DNA of 64,000 nucleotides from Mastigocoleus testarum BC008 (GTDB lineage: Bacteria > Cyanobacteriota > Cyanobacteriia > Cyanobacteriales > Nostocaceae), in NCBI RefSeq assembly GCF_001456025.1, contig NZ_LMTZ01000002.1, positions 1 to 64,000 of the forward strand, written 5' to 3'. Below the pieces are notes generated by a model, which did no database searches, was not told where the DNA came from, and was given only the letters and a program-made list of their open reading frames with translations. The translations under genes and the position numbers were made by a program. Positions 52,836 to 62,956 of this stretch are shown here, one piece after another; within the stretch, counting starts at the first letter, position 1; each line of letters begins with the position of its first letter.

Positions 52836-53203
52836 AAAAATCAATTCAAAACAAATATTAATTATTCAAAATTATTTTTTGCAAAAATTTTCTCTCGACT
52901 TTCGTGAGACCAGGCTATAAAAACAAAACTGAACTAAAAATAACTAAAAATTTACAGTATCAAAGTATTACCATGTCTATTTAGATACTGACCATATGTC
53001 TTAAAATCAGTATTCTTGTAAAAGTTATCAGTTAACAGTTAACAGTTACTAGTTAATAGCTAACACTGCGCCTTCACAGGCTACAATTACCAATTACTAA
53101 TTACAAGTTACCATTTACCATTTACAAATTATTGCAATGAGAACCAAGCAACCGATTAAGATGAAAGTCATATGCATTCCCCATAGCTGTTCATTCTGAT
53201 CTA
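52836..53203. other. Intergenic region between divergent VWA and GTPase genes
   Basis: About 370 bases: AT-rich DNA with GTTAACAGTTAACAGTTA units (about 53030-53050) and ATTACCATTT-like repeats (about 53085-53130). No gene or distinct operator was recognised. Confidence 0.5.
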
Positions 53204-54775
53204 ATGCCTGTATCGCGCCTAGTTACGCTGATTATCGGTCTGATTGTTATTTTGGCACTCAGCCTGTGGCTGATTGATTCTTTGTCGCGACTGTATTGGC
53301 AGTTGTCATATTCTTCTCCTTTTTTGGGCAATCTGTTGTTATTATTGCTGATTGTTTTACTTGGAGTGATTATTGCAGCTTTTGTTTACTATATTTGGAT
53401 AATTAAAGTAGGAGAACAGCGCACTCGAGGACGTTCCGGGAGGAAAACCCCCCAGTTAAAAATACCAGAAGCCAGAACAGAAGTTGCTTCTTCAACCCTC
53501 AAAGCTGTGAAACAGCAAGTCGAACAAATTCAAGATGAAGTGACCCGCCAAGCTTTACTCACTAAATCTCGAGAAATTGAAGTTAGCTTAACCCGTGGTG
53601 AGATTCAGGTAGTTGTATTTGGTACGGGGAGTGCAGGTAAAACCTCCTTAGTTAATGCCATCATTGGGCGTATGGTTGGGAAAGTCGATTCACCAATGGG
53701 AACAACCCAAGTAGGAGAAACCTACTGTTTGCGCCTCAAAGGTTTAGAACGGAAAATATTAATTACCGATACACCTGGAATTTTAGAAGCAGGAGTTGCA
53801 GGAACTGAAAGAGAAGAATTAGCCCGTTCTTTGGCAACTGAAGCAGATTTACTATTGTTTGTGGTAGATAACGATTTGCGACTTTCTGAGTATGAACCAT
53901 TACAAGCATTAGCGGAAATTGGTAAGCGTTCGATCGTTGTACTTAATAAAATAGATTTATATACAGAAGAAGATAAAGAAAGAATTTTAGCAAGATTGCG
54001 ACAACGGGTAGGAGGATTTATTGCAGCTAATGATGTTGTCGCTATAACTGCAAATCCCCAAGCTGTAGAGTTGGAAAGTGGGGATATATTCCAACCTGAC
54101 TTCGACATTTTGCCGTTAATGCGCAGAATGGCAGCTATTTTACGTTCCGAAGGTGAAGACTTAGTTGCAGATAATATTTTGCTGCAATCTATGCGCTTGG
54201 GAGAAGAAGCACGCAAACTAATTGATGCCCAGCGTCGCCGTCAAGCTGATAAAATTGTAGAGCGTTTTCAGTGGATCAGCGCTGGTGTAGTTTCAGTAAC
54301 ACCTTTACCTGTTGTTGATTTACTTGCAACTGCTGCAGTTAATGCACAAATGGTAGTAGAAATTGGCAGAATCTATGGTTGCGAATTAAATATGGAGCGC
54401 GGACGGGAGTTGGCGCTTTCTTTGGCAAAAACTCTTACAAGTTTGGGGATTGTTAAAGGTGCCGTACAATTAGTTTCTACGGCGTTACAGCTAAATATTG
54501 GTACCTTAATTATCGGTAAAGCAATCCAAGGCGTAACCGCGGCTTACCTCACACGGATTGCTGGAAAAAGTTTTGTGGAATATTTCCGTCACGATCAAGA
54601 TTGGGGTGATGGAGGAATGACAGAAGTGGTACAAAAACAATTTCAACTCAACCGCCGAGATGAGTTTGTTAAGGCTTTTATCCAAGAAGCGATCGCGCGG
54701 GTTGTAAAACCCCTAACTAATAAATCGGAACCGATAGAAGAAGAGTTAGAGCAAGGTGATACTAAATCCGGGTGA
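53204..54775 (+). CDS. Membrane-anchored Era-like GTPase with DUF697
   Basis: A 523-residue protein. Two membrane helices open it (LVTLIIGLIVILALSLWLI and LLLLLLIVLLGVIIAAFVYY). The GTPase domain has G1 GTGSAGKTS (K146), G3 DTPG and G4 NKID, all intact. A DUF697-type C-terminal region follows (VSVTPLPVVDLLATAAVNAQ, LALSLAKTLTSLGIVKGAVQ), which in relatives associates with membranes. Likely a GTP-driven switch at the inner or thylakoid membrane; the exact role is unknown. The ATG at 53204 fits the hydrophobic start. Confidence 0.9.
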   Translation: MPVSRLVTLIIGLIVILALSLWLIDSLSRLYWQLSYSSPFLGNLLLLLLIVLLGVIIAAFVYYIWIIKVGEQRTRGRSGRKTPQLKIPEARTEVASSTLKAVKQQVEQIQDEVTRQALLTKSREIEVSLTRGEIQVVVFGTGSAGKTSLVNAIIGRMVGKVDSPMGTTQVGETYCLRLKGLERKILITDTPGILEAGVAGTEREELARSLATEADLLLFVVDNDLRLSEYEPLQALAEIGKRSIVVLNKIDLYTEEDKERILARLRQRVGGFIAANDVVAITANPQAVELESGDIFQPDFDILPLMRRMAAILRSEGEDLVADNILLQSMRLGEEARKLIDAQRRRQADKIVERFQWISAGVVSVTPLPVVDLLATAAVNAQMVVEIGRIYGCELNMERGRELALSLAKTLTSLGIVKGAVQLVSTALQLNIGTLIIGKAIQGVTAAYLTRIAGKSFVEYFRHDQDWGDGGMTEVVQKQFQLNRRDEFVKAFIQEAIARVVKPLTNKSEPIEEELEQGDTKSG

Positions 54776-55721
54776 ATTACCCTTTTTTGAAATGAGATGG
54801 GGAGTGTGGGAAGAATGGGAAGTGTGGGAAGAGTGGGGAATGTGGGTAGGTATATTTTTAGTTGCAATCTTAGTTAAATTATCTTTATCTCTACTTGAAT
54901 ACTATTTTTTATCAATGATTTTATCGTAGCTAAAATTACAAAATTTGAGATTTATGTTTGCCACTTGCATTATTATGCATACCTAAAAATAAATGCTTGG
55001 CATCATGACTTTTGTAACATAATAAACAATTTTGTCTGAATATATTTATCTGTAATATTGACAGATAAAATTTCTACCTAAATTTATTTCTTAGTACACC
55101 AACTAATACTTAGAGTTTTCCTTACTCTGTATCTAAAATTTGTATTTATACTACATGCTCATATCCTCACACCTTTTTTTACAAAAACTAAATTCATAGA
55201 TTTCACAGGTCAACTATCATGCTGTGTGAAACTTTTAATTCAGCCTTAAATCATCATAATGTTAGTATTTTTAATTACAAAATGATGACTTTAAGAAATA
55301 CTATTAAAGCTATTTGCTTGATAAAAAGCGTGTATTTTTTATTATTAAATGGACTTTATAATTTGTAAGCATGAAATATTAACTTTAAGATAGTTGACTA
55401 TGCTCTCTTGGTGATAATATTTTCATTGTTGATATTTTTTAGAATTAAAATACTTAAAACTTGCATGTGAATCAATAAAAACAATCGAGTTTAAAGCAAC
55501 ACAAAAATAAAATTACATAAACCCAATTAATTTGTATTCTCGAATACTATTTATTGGGAATCCAAATTCCTTAAATATAAACCAATTGATCAATAAACCG
55601 CAGTAGCTATTCAAATATAGCGAGCCAGTACAAAACATATGTGTATCATTTTCTACTTCATTTCCGGAAAGTCTTAAAAATTACAGAACTAATAGATTAG
55701 GAGTGAATAAACAGCCAACTC
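54776..55721. other. Long intergenic region
   Basis: About 945 bases. A nonamer GTGTGGGAA-type array lies at 54798-54850 directly after the GTPase gene, the same family as 12630-12690. The rest is AT-rich without recognised features and should contain the kinase promoter. Confidence 0.6.
54798..54850. repeat. Nonamer tandem array
   Basis: Five or six units related to GTGTGGGAA, in the same orientation as at 12630-12690. Confidence 0.85.
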
Positions 55722-57515
55722 ATGACTCTCCCCACGATCGGTAAAGTATTAAAAGCGCGTTATCAAATTGTCCAAAGCTTAGGTGCGGGGGTTTTTGGTC
55801 AAACATACATAGCTGTAGATGTAGACCACCCCAGAAACCCTAAATGCGTAGTTAAACAATTAAAAGTCAGTAGTTCTCTACCTAGTTATATAGAAACATT
55901 GAGGTTACGCTTTCTTACCGAAACCGAAACTTTAATTCAACTGGGACATCACAGCCAAATACCAGAACTTATAGCCTGTTTTGAGGAAGATGAGCGATTT
56001 TATCTAGTACAAGAATTTATTGAAGGACACTCACTAAGTGCAGAATTACCAGTTCAAAGAGATTTAAACTATCTTTGGAGCGAAGGTGAGGTAATTTCTT
56101 TTTTAGAAGATGTTTTAAATATTCTAGAATTTATTCATGCCAGAGGTGTAATTCATTGCGATCTCAAACCAGAAAATTTAATCAGGCGCATTTCTGATAA
56201 TAAGTTAGTCCTGATTGATTTTGGTTCTATACAACCAATTGATTTTGGTATTGATGCAGAACTTCCGATTTACAGAATTCCCGTAACTTCTTTAGGATAT
56301 ATTCCACCCGAGCAGTTTATTGGTCAAACAAAACCCAATAGTGATATTTATGCTTTGGGTATGATTGCAATTCAAGCTTTGACTGGTTTGACTCCATTGC
56401 AATTAAAAATAGATCCCGAATCCAACGAAATTATCTGGCGTTCTAAAGAGACTGTAGTTAGCGATTATCTTGCTGCAATTATCAGTCAAATGATATGTTA
56501 CGACCACAATCAACGCTTTCAGTCAGCCCCGGAAGTTTTACAAGTACTCCAACAAATTCCAGCAGAAGCTAGAAAACCAACAGTTATTCAACCCAACTAT
56601 AGTGCGTTCTATGAAGATCTGATAGAAAACGAGCGAGAGTCTTCATCTTCAAAGCCTTCCATTCTTACAGGAATTAAATTTGGCTTAGCGGCTAATTCTC
56701 TGGTTATGGGTTTGGGGGTATATTCCCTGGTACAAAACTCTCCAGGATATGTAGGGAAAGAGGCTGTATACAAAGCAACAGAAGAATTTCAATCAGGCGA
56801 TCTAGACCGAGCGGTCGCCTTGATGAGGTCGATCCCCAATAGTAGTAAAGTCTATTCTGAAGCTCAAAATACTATTGATGAATGGGAAAATGAATGGAAA
56901 ATAGCAGCAAAGCAATATCAAGCAGCCGAAACGGCTTTGAATCAGAAGAAATGGTCGGAAGCGATCCAAGCTGCAAATTTAATTCCTGATATTCTATATT
57001 GGCAATCTAAATCAGATAAGTTAGTTGAACAAGCTAAAGCCAAGATAGAAACTCAAACTCAGAATTTATTAAATAAAGCTTACAAACAAGCTGAGTCAAA
57101 AAATTTTGGTACTGCTTTAGAATACTTGAGTCAAATTCCAGCTGAAAACTCTACTGGAAGTCTGGTACAACAAAAACTAGCAGAATATAAACAAAAGCGA
57201 GATATTCGTTCTGTTCACCTATTGCAACAAGCTTATAACCAAGCAGAGAAAAAGAGATTTGATATTGCTTTAAAATTCCTCCGTCAGGTTCCGAAAAATT
57301 CTTCAGCATATCCTACTGCTCAAGTAAAACTTATGGAATATGAGGAAAAACAAGGTTCGCAAACAACAAAAGATAATTCAGTTTCGAGCAAAGTTTCGAG
57401 CAAATTTTCTAGTAAAATCGAATCTTTACAACCTGAAGAATCTGTACCACAAAAATCAACCACACAGTTTAATCATTTTCAACCAGGTGATTTTTTGCAA
57501 GAAATCAATATTTAA
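55722..57515 (+). CDS. Ser/Thr protein kinase with membrane helix and repeat tail
   Basis: A 597-residue Hanks-type kinase. The glycine loop is LGAGVFGQTY (G21-G26), the ATP-anchoring Lys is K45 in VVKQLK, the catalytic loop is HCDLKPEN (D147) and the metal motif DFG is D166-G168. Cys in place of Arg before the catalytic Asp makes it a non-RD kinase, so activation-loop phosphorylation may not be required. A single membrane segment (about residues 322-342, FGLAANSLVMGLGVYSLVQ) is followed by helical TPR-like repeats (NKAYKQAESKNFGTALEYLS, QQAYNQAEKKRFDIALKFLR) that may sense a signal outside. The ligand and substrates are unknown. Confidence 0.92.
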   Translation: MTLPTIGKVLKARYQIVQSLGAGVFGQTYIAVDVDHPRNPKCVVKQLKVSSSLPSYIETLRLRFLTETETLIQLGHHSQIPELIACFEEDERFYLVQEFIEGHSLSAELPVQRDLNYLWSEGEVISFLEDVLNILEFIHARGVIHCDLKPENLIRRISDNKLVLIDFGSIQPIDFGIDAELPIYRIPVTSLGYIPPEQFIGQTKPNSDIYALGMIAIQALTGLTPLQLKIDPESNEIIWRSKETVVSDYLAAIISQMICYDHNQRFQSAPEVLQVLQQIPAEARKPTVIQPNYSAFYEDLIENERESSSSKPSILTGIKFGLAANSLVMGLGVYSLVQNSPGYVGKEAVYKATEEFQSGDLDRAVALMRSIPNSSKVYSEAQNTIDEWENEWKIAAKQYQAAETALNQKKWSEAIQAANLIPDILYWQSKSDKLVEQAKAKIETQTQNLLNKAYKQAESKNFGTALEYLSQIPAENSTGSLVQQKLAEYKQKRDIRSVHLLQQAYNQAEKKRFDIALKFLRQVPKNSSAYPTAQVKLMEYEEKQGSQTTKDNSVSSKVSSKFSSKIESLQPEESVPQKSTTQFNHFQPGDFLQEINI

Positions 57516-57521
57516 GGAGGG

Positions 57522-57545
57522 ATCCCAGTTTTACAAAATTGGGAT
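57522..57545 (+). terminator. Hairpin after the kinase gene
   Basis: ATCCCAGTTTT and AAATTGGGAT pair around an ACA/ACAA loop just after the kinase stop. No strong T tract follows, so termination is plausible but not certain. Confidence 0.5.
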
Positions 57546-57723
57546 GCTTACTTTCTATGAACGGTAATAGCTAACTTGTAATTTATAATTGGTAACTGTA
57601 ATTTGTAATTGGTCGCTAGTCGTTGGTCGTTCGTTACAAGAACTTCGGTTGAAGCCGATAATTTTTGCAGATGTAAAACAAATGGCAGATGACAAATGAC
57701 CAACACATAGTGACAAATTACCA

Positions 57724-59943
57724 ATGACCTATCAATCTAAATCAGAATTTTCTAAACCCGAAATTTCACAAAATCGCAAACGCTTACCTAATCAGCGCTG
57801 GTACATATACCCGCAGAATTTAGAATTAGCAAACAAGCTGGCTGAATCCACGAATTTATCGCCCATCATTAATCAACTACTAATTAATCGTGGAATTGAA
57901 ACAGTAGAACATGCACAGGTCTTTTTAAGTCCAGAATCATTAAAATTACCTTCCCCGTTGGAAGAATTTCCCGATCTTGCTATTAGTCTGGAGTTATTAC
58001 AACACAGTATTGCTACAAAAGAAAAAATTGCTATTTGCGGTGACTATGACGCCGATGGAATGACATCTACTGCTTTGTTATTAAGAAGTTTGCGTTGGTT
58101 GGGTGCTCAAGTAGATTATGCGATCCCCAGTCGCATGCATGAAGGTTATGGGATTAACAAACGTATCATTGAAGATTTCCATAATGAAGGTGTTGGGCTG
58201 GTTCTAACGGTAGATAACGGTATATCTGCATTTGAACCGATCGCCAGAGCGAGAGAACTGGGTTTAAAAGTAATTGTCACCGACCACCATGATATTCCCC
58301 AAGAGTTACCCCCAGCTAATGCTATTCTCAATCCCAAATTAATTTCACCGGCTTCTCCTTACTATGGAGTTGCTGGGGTAGGTGTAGCATATATTTTGGC
58401 GGTGTGTCTGGCTCAACAAATGGGGTCGGTGCAAGATATAAACAAGCCGATGCTGGAATTATTTACTTTGGGAACCATTGCAGATTTGGCTCCTTTGATT
58501 GGGGTGAATCGTCGCTGGCTTAAACGTGGTTTACAATTATTACCCAAATCAAGTTTACCTGGCGTCCAAGCTCTAATTCAAATGTCTGGGGTGCAAGCAA
58601 GGGGTATGGAATCACAAAATAATTCTCCATCGCTAACTCCAAATGCAAATATAAATTCAGATTCACGATCGCACATAAATTCAAACTCAAATATAAATTC
58701 AAGCTCAAATATAAATTCAAATACGACTAATAATTTAAATCGAAATCCTAATAATAAATCTTTAAAAACTTTAAAACCAGAAGATATTGGTTTTCGCTTG
58801 GGACCGCGAATTAATGCGATCGGTCGAATTGGTGACCCCCAAATAATTATTGAATTACTCACCACTGATGATATGGGAATAGCCCTCGAACGTGCAATGC
58901 AATGTGAGGGTATTAACCGTCAACGTCAGGAAATGTGTGAGGAAATTGAGCATGCTGCGATCGCAGTTGTAGAAACAGAATATCTTTTATCTCTCAAAGA
59001 TGACCGGGTACTGGTAATCGTACAACCAAATTGGCATCATGGTGTGATTGGTATTGTTGCTTCTCGGTTATTAGAACGTTATGGCGTTCCGGTGTTTATC
59101 GGTACCTACGAAGATAATGAAACTATTCGCGGTTCTGCGCGGGGAATTCCCGAATTCCATGTATTTGAAGCCTTAGAATTTTGCGACGACCTGTTAGGTA
59201 AATATGGTGGACATAAAGCTGCGGGGGGATTTTCCTTACCTGCAAAAAACTTAGATGCTTTCCGTCAACGCTTGAGTGAATTTGCTAATCAGTGTTTAGA
59301 AGTTCACCATCTTAAATCTCTTCTCAAAATTGATGCTCAAATAAACTTCGATCGAATCAATCATGAGCTTTATGAGGAATTAAATACTTTAGAACCCTGT
59401 GGGATAGAAAATCCCGATCCGATATTTTGGACCCCTGACGTCCAGGTTATGGACCAAAAAACAGTTGGTAAAGGTCATATTAAATTAACATTGTGCCAAA
59501 CTATTGGCGATCGAAATCATAAAATTAAGGCGATCGCATGGCGCTGGCGCGATTATTTCCCTTTACCCAAACGAGTAGATATCGCTTATAAACTTCGAGA
59601 AAATCATTTTAATGGTAATACCACTATCGAATTGGAAATATTAGGAGTTAGACTTCCAGACCGTTCTAATTTATTTCCCAAAGTAATAAAAAAACCAATT
59701 AAAAGTTCTTTTGAGTACAATCAGCGTCACTACATCTGTGCGATTTATCCCAATCAGTTTTCAGGCGAATTAAGAATTAAAAATCCAGAAGGTATTGTTT
59801 TAGCTGTCGAGTTGGGAAAAAATACCGGTTTACTAGGAGCAAATCGCCAAGAAGCACAAACTGTTGATATATCCGAACAACGCTATCAAGTAATTATTCA
59901 AGTCGCTTGGAATGCTTTATCGAGACTTTTAGAGGATATTTAA
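57724..59943 (+). CDS. recJ: Single-stranded-DNA exonuclease RecJ
   Basis: A 5'-3' ssDNA exonuclease of recombination and mismatch repair. DHH-family motifs are intact: GDYDADG (D107, D109, D111), VDNGIS and TDHHDIP (D187-H189). The DHHA1 part is present (GSARGIPEFHVFEALE, GGHKAAGGFSLP), then the OB domain. Between the two core halves, about residues 296-346, is an Asn/Ser-rich low-complexity insertion (INSNSNINSSSNINSN) encoded by a short tandem repeat; standard RecJ proteins lack it. It is in frame, so the gene should still work. 739 residues is at the long end of the family. The ATG at 57724 is used; the first 25 residues are poorly conserved. Confidence 0.93.
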   Translation: MTYQSKSEFSKPEISQNRKRLPNQRWYIYPQNLELANKLAESTNLSPIINQLLINRGIETVEHAQVFLSPESLKLPSPLEEFPDLAISLELLQHSIATKEKIAICGDYDADGMTSTALLLRSLRWLGAQVDYAIPSRMHEGYGINKRIIEDFHNEGVGLVLTVDNGISAFEPIARARELGLKVIVTDHHDIPQELPPANAILNPKLISPASPYYGVAGVGVAYILAVCLAQQMGSVQDINKPMLELFTLGTIADLAPLIGVNRRWLKRGLQLLPKSSLPGVQALIQMSGVQARGMESQNNSPSLTPNANINSDSRSHINSNSNINSSSNINSNTTNNLNRNPNNKSLKTLKPEDIGFRLGPRINAIGRIGDPQIIIELLTTDDMGIALERAMQCEGINRQRQEMCEEIEHAAIAVVETEYLLSLKDDRVLVIVQPNWHHGVIGIVASRLLERYGVPVFIGTYEDNETIRGSARGIPEFHVFEALEFCDDLLGKYGGHKAAGGFSLPAKNLDAFRQRLSEFANQCLEVHHLKSLLKIDAQINFDRINHELYEELNTLEPCGIENPDPIFWTPDVQVMDQKTVGKGHIKLTLCQTIGDRNHKIKAIAWRWRDYFPLPKRVDIAYKLRENHFNGNTTIELEILGVRLPDRSNLFPKVIKKPIKSSFEYNQRHYICAIYPNQFSGELRIKNPEGIVLAVELGKNTGLLGANRQEAQTVDISEQRYQVIIQVAWNALSRLLEDI
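58630..58745 (+). repeat. Tandem repeat inside recJ
   Basis: Drifting units like AAATATAAATTCAAACTC (about 18 bases, multiple of three) within the coding frame. The unit resembles the intergenic 18-base array near 52740-52835. Confidence 0.85.
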
Positions 59944-59987
59944 AAATTCATACTATATAGCAATCTTAAGGAATGTAGATTTAAGGA

Positions 59988-60235
59988 ATATGGATTAAAT
60001 AAAGTACAAAAGTAGGGTGCTGTTAGCATTGCGTAACGCACCATTCCAAATTTCAGAATCATATCATGTCCGCTTAATTACTTATGAAAAAATATGCTTG
60101 TAGTAGCGCTTTAGCCCCATAGTAAAGATATTGGCGTATTAGCGCTCAAGCGCTACTACGAACCTTATCGCAAGTGTTTTACCGGACATGATATTACAAG
60201 TTATTAAATTCTCATTTCTAAATCATTCGTGAAAA
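59988..60235. repeat. Dispersed repeat, copy 2 (interrupted)
   Basis: Matches 6905-7003 over GGATTAAATAAAGTACAAAA to TTTCAGAAT, then again from TTACAAGTTATTAAATTCTC after the insertion at 60061-60194. Confidence 0.9.
60061..60194. mobile_element. MITE with 12-base perfect terminal inverted repeats
   Basis: Ends ATATCATGTCCG and CGGACATGATAT are exact inverted repeats. An inner pair, GTAGTAGCGCTT and AAGCGCTACTAC, is also perfect, so the whole element can fold into a two-part hairpin. It has no coding capacity. It interrupts a dispersed repeat whose uninterrupted form is at 6905-7003, which shows that it is an insertion. Confidence 0.9.
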
Positions 60236-60402
60236 TAAATTTCGTGAAAATAAATATTGTTTCAGCAACGCCAATTTTTAAACTATTCAGCAAGCCCCAA
60301 TTAGTTTTTTATTTGACAATTAAATGTTTTATACGATACCAATGTTTTCTACCTTTGTGACAAATAATTGTTACAAATATGTCCCAATAATGCAATTGGT
60401 TT

Positions 60403-61677
60403 ATGGTGCAAATTCAGTTATTTGGCAGAAAATTTCTATGGACAAATGACATCTTATTTCCGGGTGCAATATGGCTGAGTAGTCGATTACTAGTTTGGAT
60501 AATAATGCTGTACGTGGCTCCCAACTTACCCGCACCTCCCGGAGGTGTATCTCCTCAATTTGGTTGGGAAGTCTTTAATTTTTGGGACAGCGGACATTAT
60601 TACAATATCGCTACAAATGGCTACGAATTTGCTAACGACGGTGGAGAACATAATGTCGCTTTCTTTCCCCTATTTCCCTTGGTGCTAAGGGGATTGATGA
60701 TTTTGGGTTTGCGGTTTGAAATTGCTGGAATGTTAGTGAATAACTTGTCATTTTGTTTGGCATGTTATTGTTTGTACTTCTGGATTAAACACCATAATGG
60801 CACTAAAGCAGCAATCTGGACTATTGCAGTTCTAGCTTGGGTTCCAGCTTCCATGTTTGCAGGTGTCATTTATACTGAAGGGCTCTATTTATTTCTTAGC
60901 ATTGCAGCATTACAAGCTTTTGATCGCAAGCAATATATCTGGACTGCTTTGTGGGGTGCAATGGCTACAGCAACTCGTCCCACGGGAATCGCTCTTGTTC
61001 CAACTTTTATAATTACTGCTTGGAAGCAGCGTAAACCAATAGGTGCATATTTTGCTGGATTCGCTACTGCGATTGGTTTGCTTCTATATAGTCTTTATTG
61101 TGCCATTCAATTTGGCGAACCCCTTGCTTTTATCATTGCTCAGAAAGGATGGCGCGATTCTTTAGGATTTGAATGGCAAAGTTGGTTGAAAATGTTAGTG
61201 CAAATAGTTGCAGGTACGAGCAATTGGAAACATGGGTCAATTCAAGATCCTTGGCATCCAATTTTATTTACACTGATTATTACTCTGGGTTATTTATTAT
61301 GGCGTTCCCGATCCAAAGTGGGTACAGAAAAAGTTGGTAGTGGAATTATTGTTTTAACTTTCTTACTTTGGTTATTAGCTGGAGATCCCTTAGTAAATAC
61401 TATGGCGACCATTGGTAGTAGTTATTTATTGTGGCACCTGCGCCAGGAGCTTAGTACGATCACGGTTATATATGGGTGGTGTGGCTTGGGATTACTTTTT
61501 GCTTCTGGAAGCACTATGTCACTAAGTCGCTTGAGTTACGGTATTGTCTCTACTAGTCTTGTATTGGGGATACTTTTATCTCGTTATTCCCGTTGGGGGT
61601 ATTTAAGCTTAAGTTTTTTTGCAATTATCCTAGCTAGTCTATCTGTAAGATTTACTCAACAACTTTGGGTGGGCTGA
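60403..61677 (+). CDS. PIG-V-like mannosyltransferase, integral membrane
   Basis: A 424-residue multi-pass membrane protein (about ten hydrophobic segments) resembling GT76/PIG-V mannosyltransferases, which use a lipid-linked sugar. The key motif is FNFWDSGHYYNIATNGYEF, where WDSGHY corresponds to the family's WDAxHY with the catalytic-site Asp. NVAFFPLFPLVLR and YTEGLYLFLSI follow in the expected order. In bacteria the acceptor is usually a lipid or cell-surface glycan; here it is unknown. The start is ATG 60403. Confidence 0.87.
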   Translation: MVQIQLFGRKFLWTNDILFPGAIWLSSRLLVWIIMLYVAPNLPAPPGGVSPQFGWEVFNFWDSGHYYNIATNGYEFANDGGEHNVAFFPLFPLVLRGLMILGLRFEIAGMLVNNLSFCLACYCLYFWIKHHNGTKAAIWTIAVLAWVPASMFAGVIYTEGLYLFLSIAALQAFDRKQYIWTALWGAMATATRPTGIALVPTFIITAWKQRKPIGAYFAGFATAIGLLLYSLYCAIQFGEPLAFIIAQKGWRDSLGFEWQSWLKMLVQIVAGTSNWKHGSIQDPWHPILFTLIITLGYLLWRSRSKVGTEKVGSGIIVLTFLLWLLAGDPLVNTMATIGSSYLLWHLRQELSTITVIYGWCGLGLLFASGSTMSLSRLSYGIVSTSLVLGILLSRYSRWGYLSLSFFAIILASLSVRFTQQLWVG

Positions 61678-62041
61678 GAAAACTGTCATCCGAATAAATA
61701 ATTGGTATTACTATTGGATGAATATTTCACTTTTTATCCGCGACAATTTCCCACTAACAGATTAAACTTGATCTGGCTCCCCCGTATTCCGTTCCCCTCT
61801 GCAATATGCAGGGGGGTTAATATTTTATATATTTCGTGCTTTTGCTTCGCCATACTTACGGTTGGAGAGAGTTATAACCTAGAAGCTGGAGTTCAAATTA
61901 AAGTTATTCCTTAATAACCTTTTCTTAACCCAAGCCATATTTCTTGTATACTGGTTTTGTAGCGTAAGAATTTAATCTATAAAAATCTAAAGATGTGAAG
62001 TCGATTGGGCGATCGCTTATTCTAAAAGCACGGTACTGCAG
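61678..62041. other. Intergenic region with a possible terminator
   Basis: About 360 bases. A GC-rich hairpin lies at 61795-61818. A 70-residue frame (61702-61914) overlaps it but has no ribosome-binding site or recognisable family, so I do not call it. Confidence 0.5.
61795..61818 (+). terminator. Possible hairpin terminator
   Basis: CCCCTCTGCA, loop ATA, TGCAGGGGGG, with one internal mismatch, followed by TTAATATTTT. It may end the mannosyltransferase transcript, 118 bases after its stop. Confidence 0.45.
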
Positions 62042-62956
62042 ATGAAAACCTCTCGACAAGGAAAATCTAACGCCTCAGGTAAGAAGAAGCATCAACTACG
62101 AAATAGAACCATAAATCCTTGGAGACGGGAACTAAACGATATAGTTCGAGGAATATGTGGAGGTTTTTTATTTGGAATTCCCTTGCTTTACACAATGGAA
62201 GTATGGTGGATCGGCTCGTCTGCAACACCAGCAATGATGTTATTGGCACTGACATTAACTTTTATTGTAGTGTTCTTACTTAATCGTTCTGAAGGTTTTC
62301 GCCACCGCACAAACGCTTTTCGACACTACGAAGCAATAACAGAAACCATAGAAGCGATGGCTATAGGTTTATTTTGTTCTGCTTTCATATTGTTGATACT
62401 CCAAGAATTATCTTCCGTAATTGCTCTTAAAGAAGCTTTAGGTAAAATTATTTTTGAGAGCGTACCGTTTAGTTTGGGAGTTGCATTAGCAAATCAACTT
62501 TTGAGTTCTGAGGGGAAAAATTCCCCAGGGAGCAGAATTAAACAAAAAAAAATTAAAGTGAATGCAACATTATCAGATTTAAGTGGAACTTTGATTGGCG
62601 CTACAGTTATCGGTTTTAATATTGCTCCCACTGATGAAATTCTCTTTCTTGCTGCTGCGACCTCAGAACCATGGCTATTATCTATTGTTGCCACTTCCTT
62701 ATTAATCTCTTACGGAATAGTGTTTCAAGCTGGTTTTACTGCTGAAGAACAGCGCAAACAGCATCGTGGGATTTTCCAAACACCATTTAGCGAAACCATT
62801 ATTTGTTATCTGGTATCTTTAATTGCAGCTGCAGCAATGTTGTGGTTCTTTCAAAAACTAACTTGGAATGACCCTTGGACTGTTTGGTTAGAATATACCT
62901 TATTGCTGGGATTGCCTACAACTATTGGTGGTGCTGCAGGGAGGTTAGCAATATGA
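62042..62956 (+). CDS. TIGR02587-family integral membrane protein
   Basis: A 304-residue membrane protein with about eight hydrophobic segments and a basic N-terminus (MKTSRQGKSNASGKKKHQLR). The segment NDIVRGICGGFLFGIPLLYT and the overall pattern match the TIGR02587 (DUF2391) family. Its function is unknown. It overlaps the next gene by four bases (ATGA), which implies translational coupling and a shared complex. The pairing with a TIGR02588 protein is the standard arrangement for this family. Confidence 0.88.
   Translation: MKTSRQGKSNASGKKKHQLRNRTINPWRRELNDIVRGICGGFLFGIPLLYTMEVWWIGSSATPAMMLLALTLTFIVVFLLNRSEGFRHRTNAFRHYEAITETIEAMAIGLFCSAFILLILQELSSVIALKEALGKIIFESVPFSLGVALANQLLSSEGKNSPGSRIKQKKIKVNATLSDLSGTLIGATVIGFNIAPTDEILFLAAATSEPWLLSIVATSLLISYGIVFQAGFTAEEQRKQHRGIFQTPFSETIICYLVSLIAAAAMLWFFQKLTWNDPWTVWLEYTLLLGLPTTIGGAAGRLAI

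Larger units (their letters stand above)
59944..60402. other. Intergenic region made of a split dispersed repeat and MITE
   Basis: About 460 bases between recJ and the mannosyltransferase gene. Almost half is the dispersed repeat (59988-60235) with a 134-base element inserted in it. The end carries CAGCAACGCC and TTCAGCAAGCCCC motifs, also seen near 6892 and 16737, probably remnants of insertion-element ends. Confidence 0.7.

Noticed and set aside
61702..61914. 70-residue frame after the mannosyltransferase gene
   Set aside because: No ribosome-binding site, no recognisable family, and it overlaps a probable terminator hairpin.
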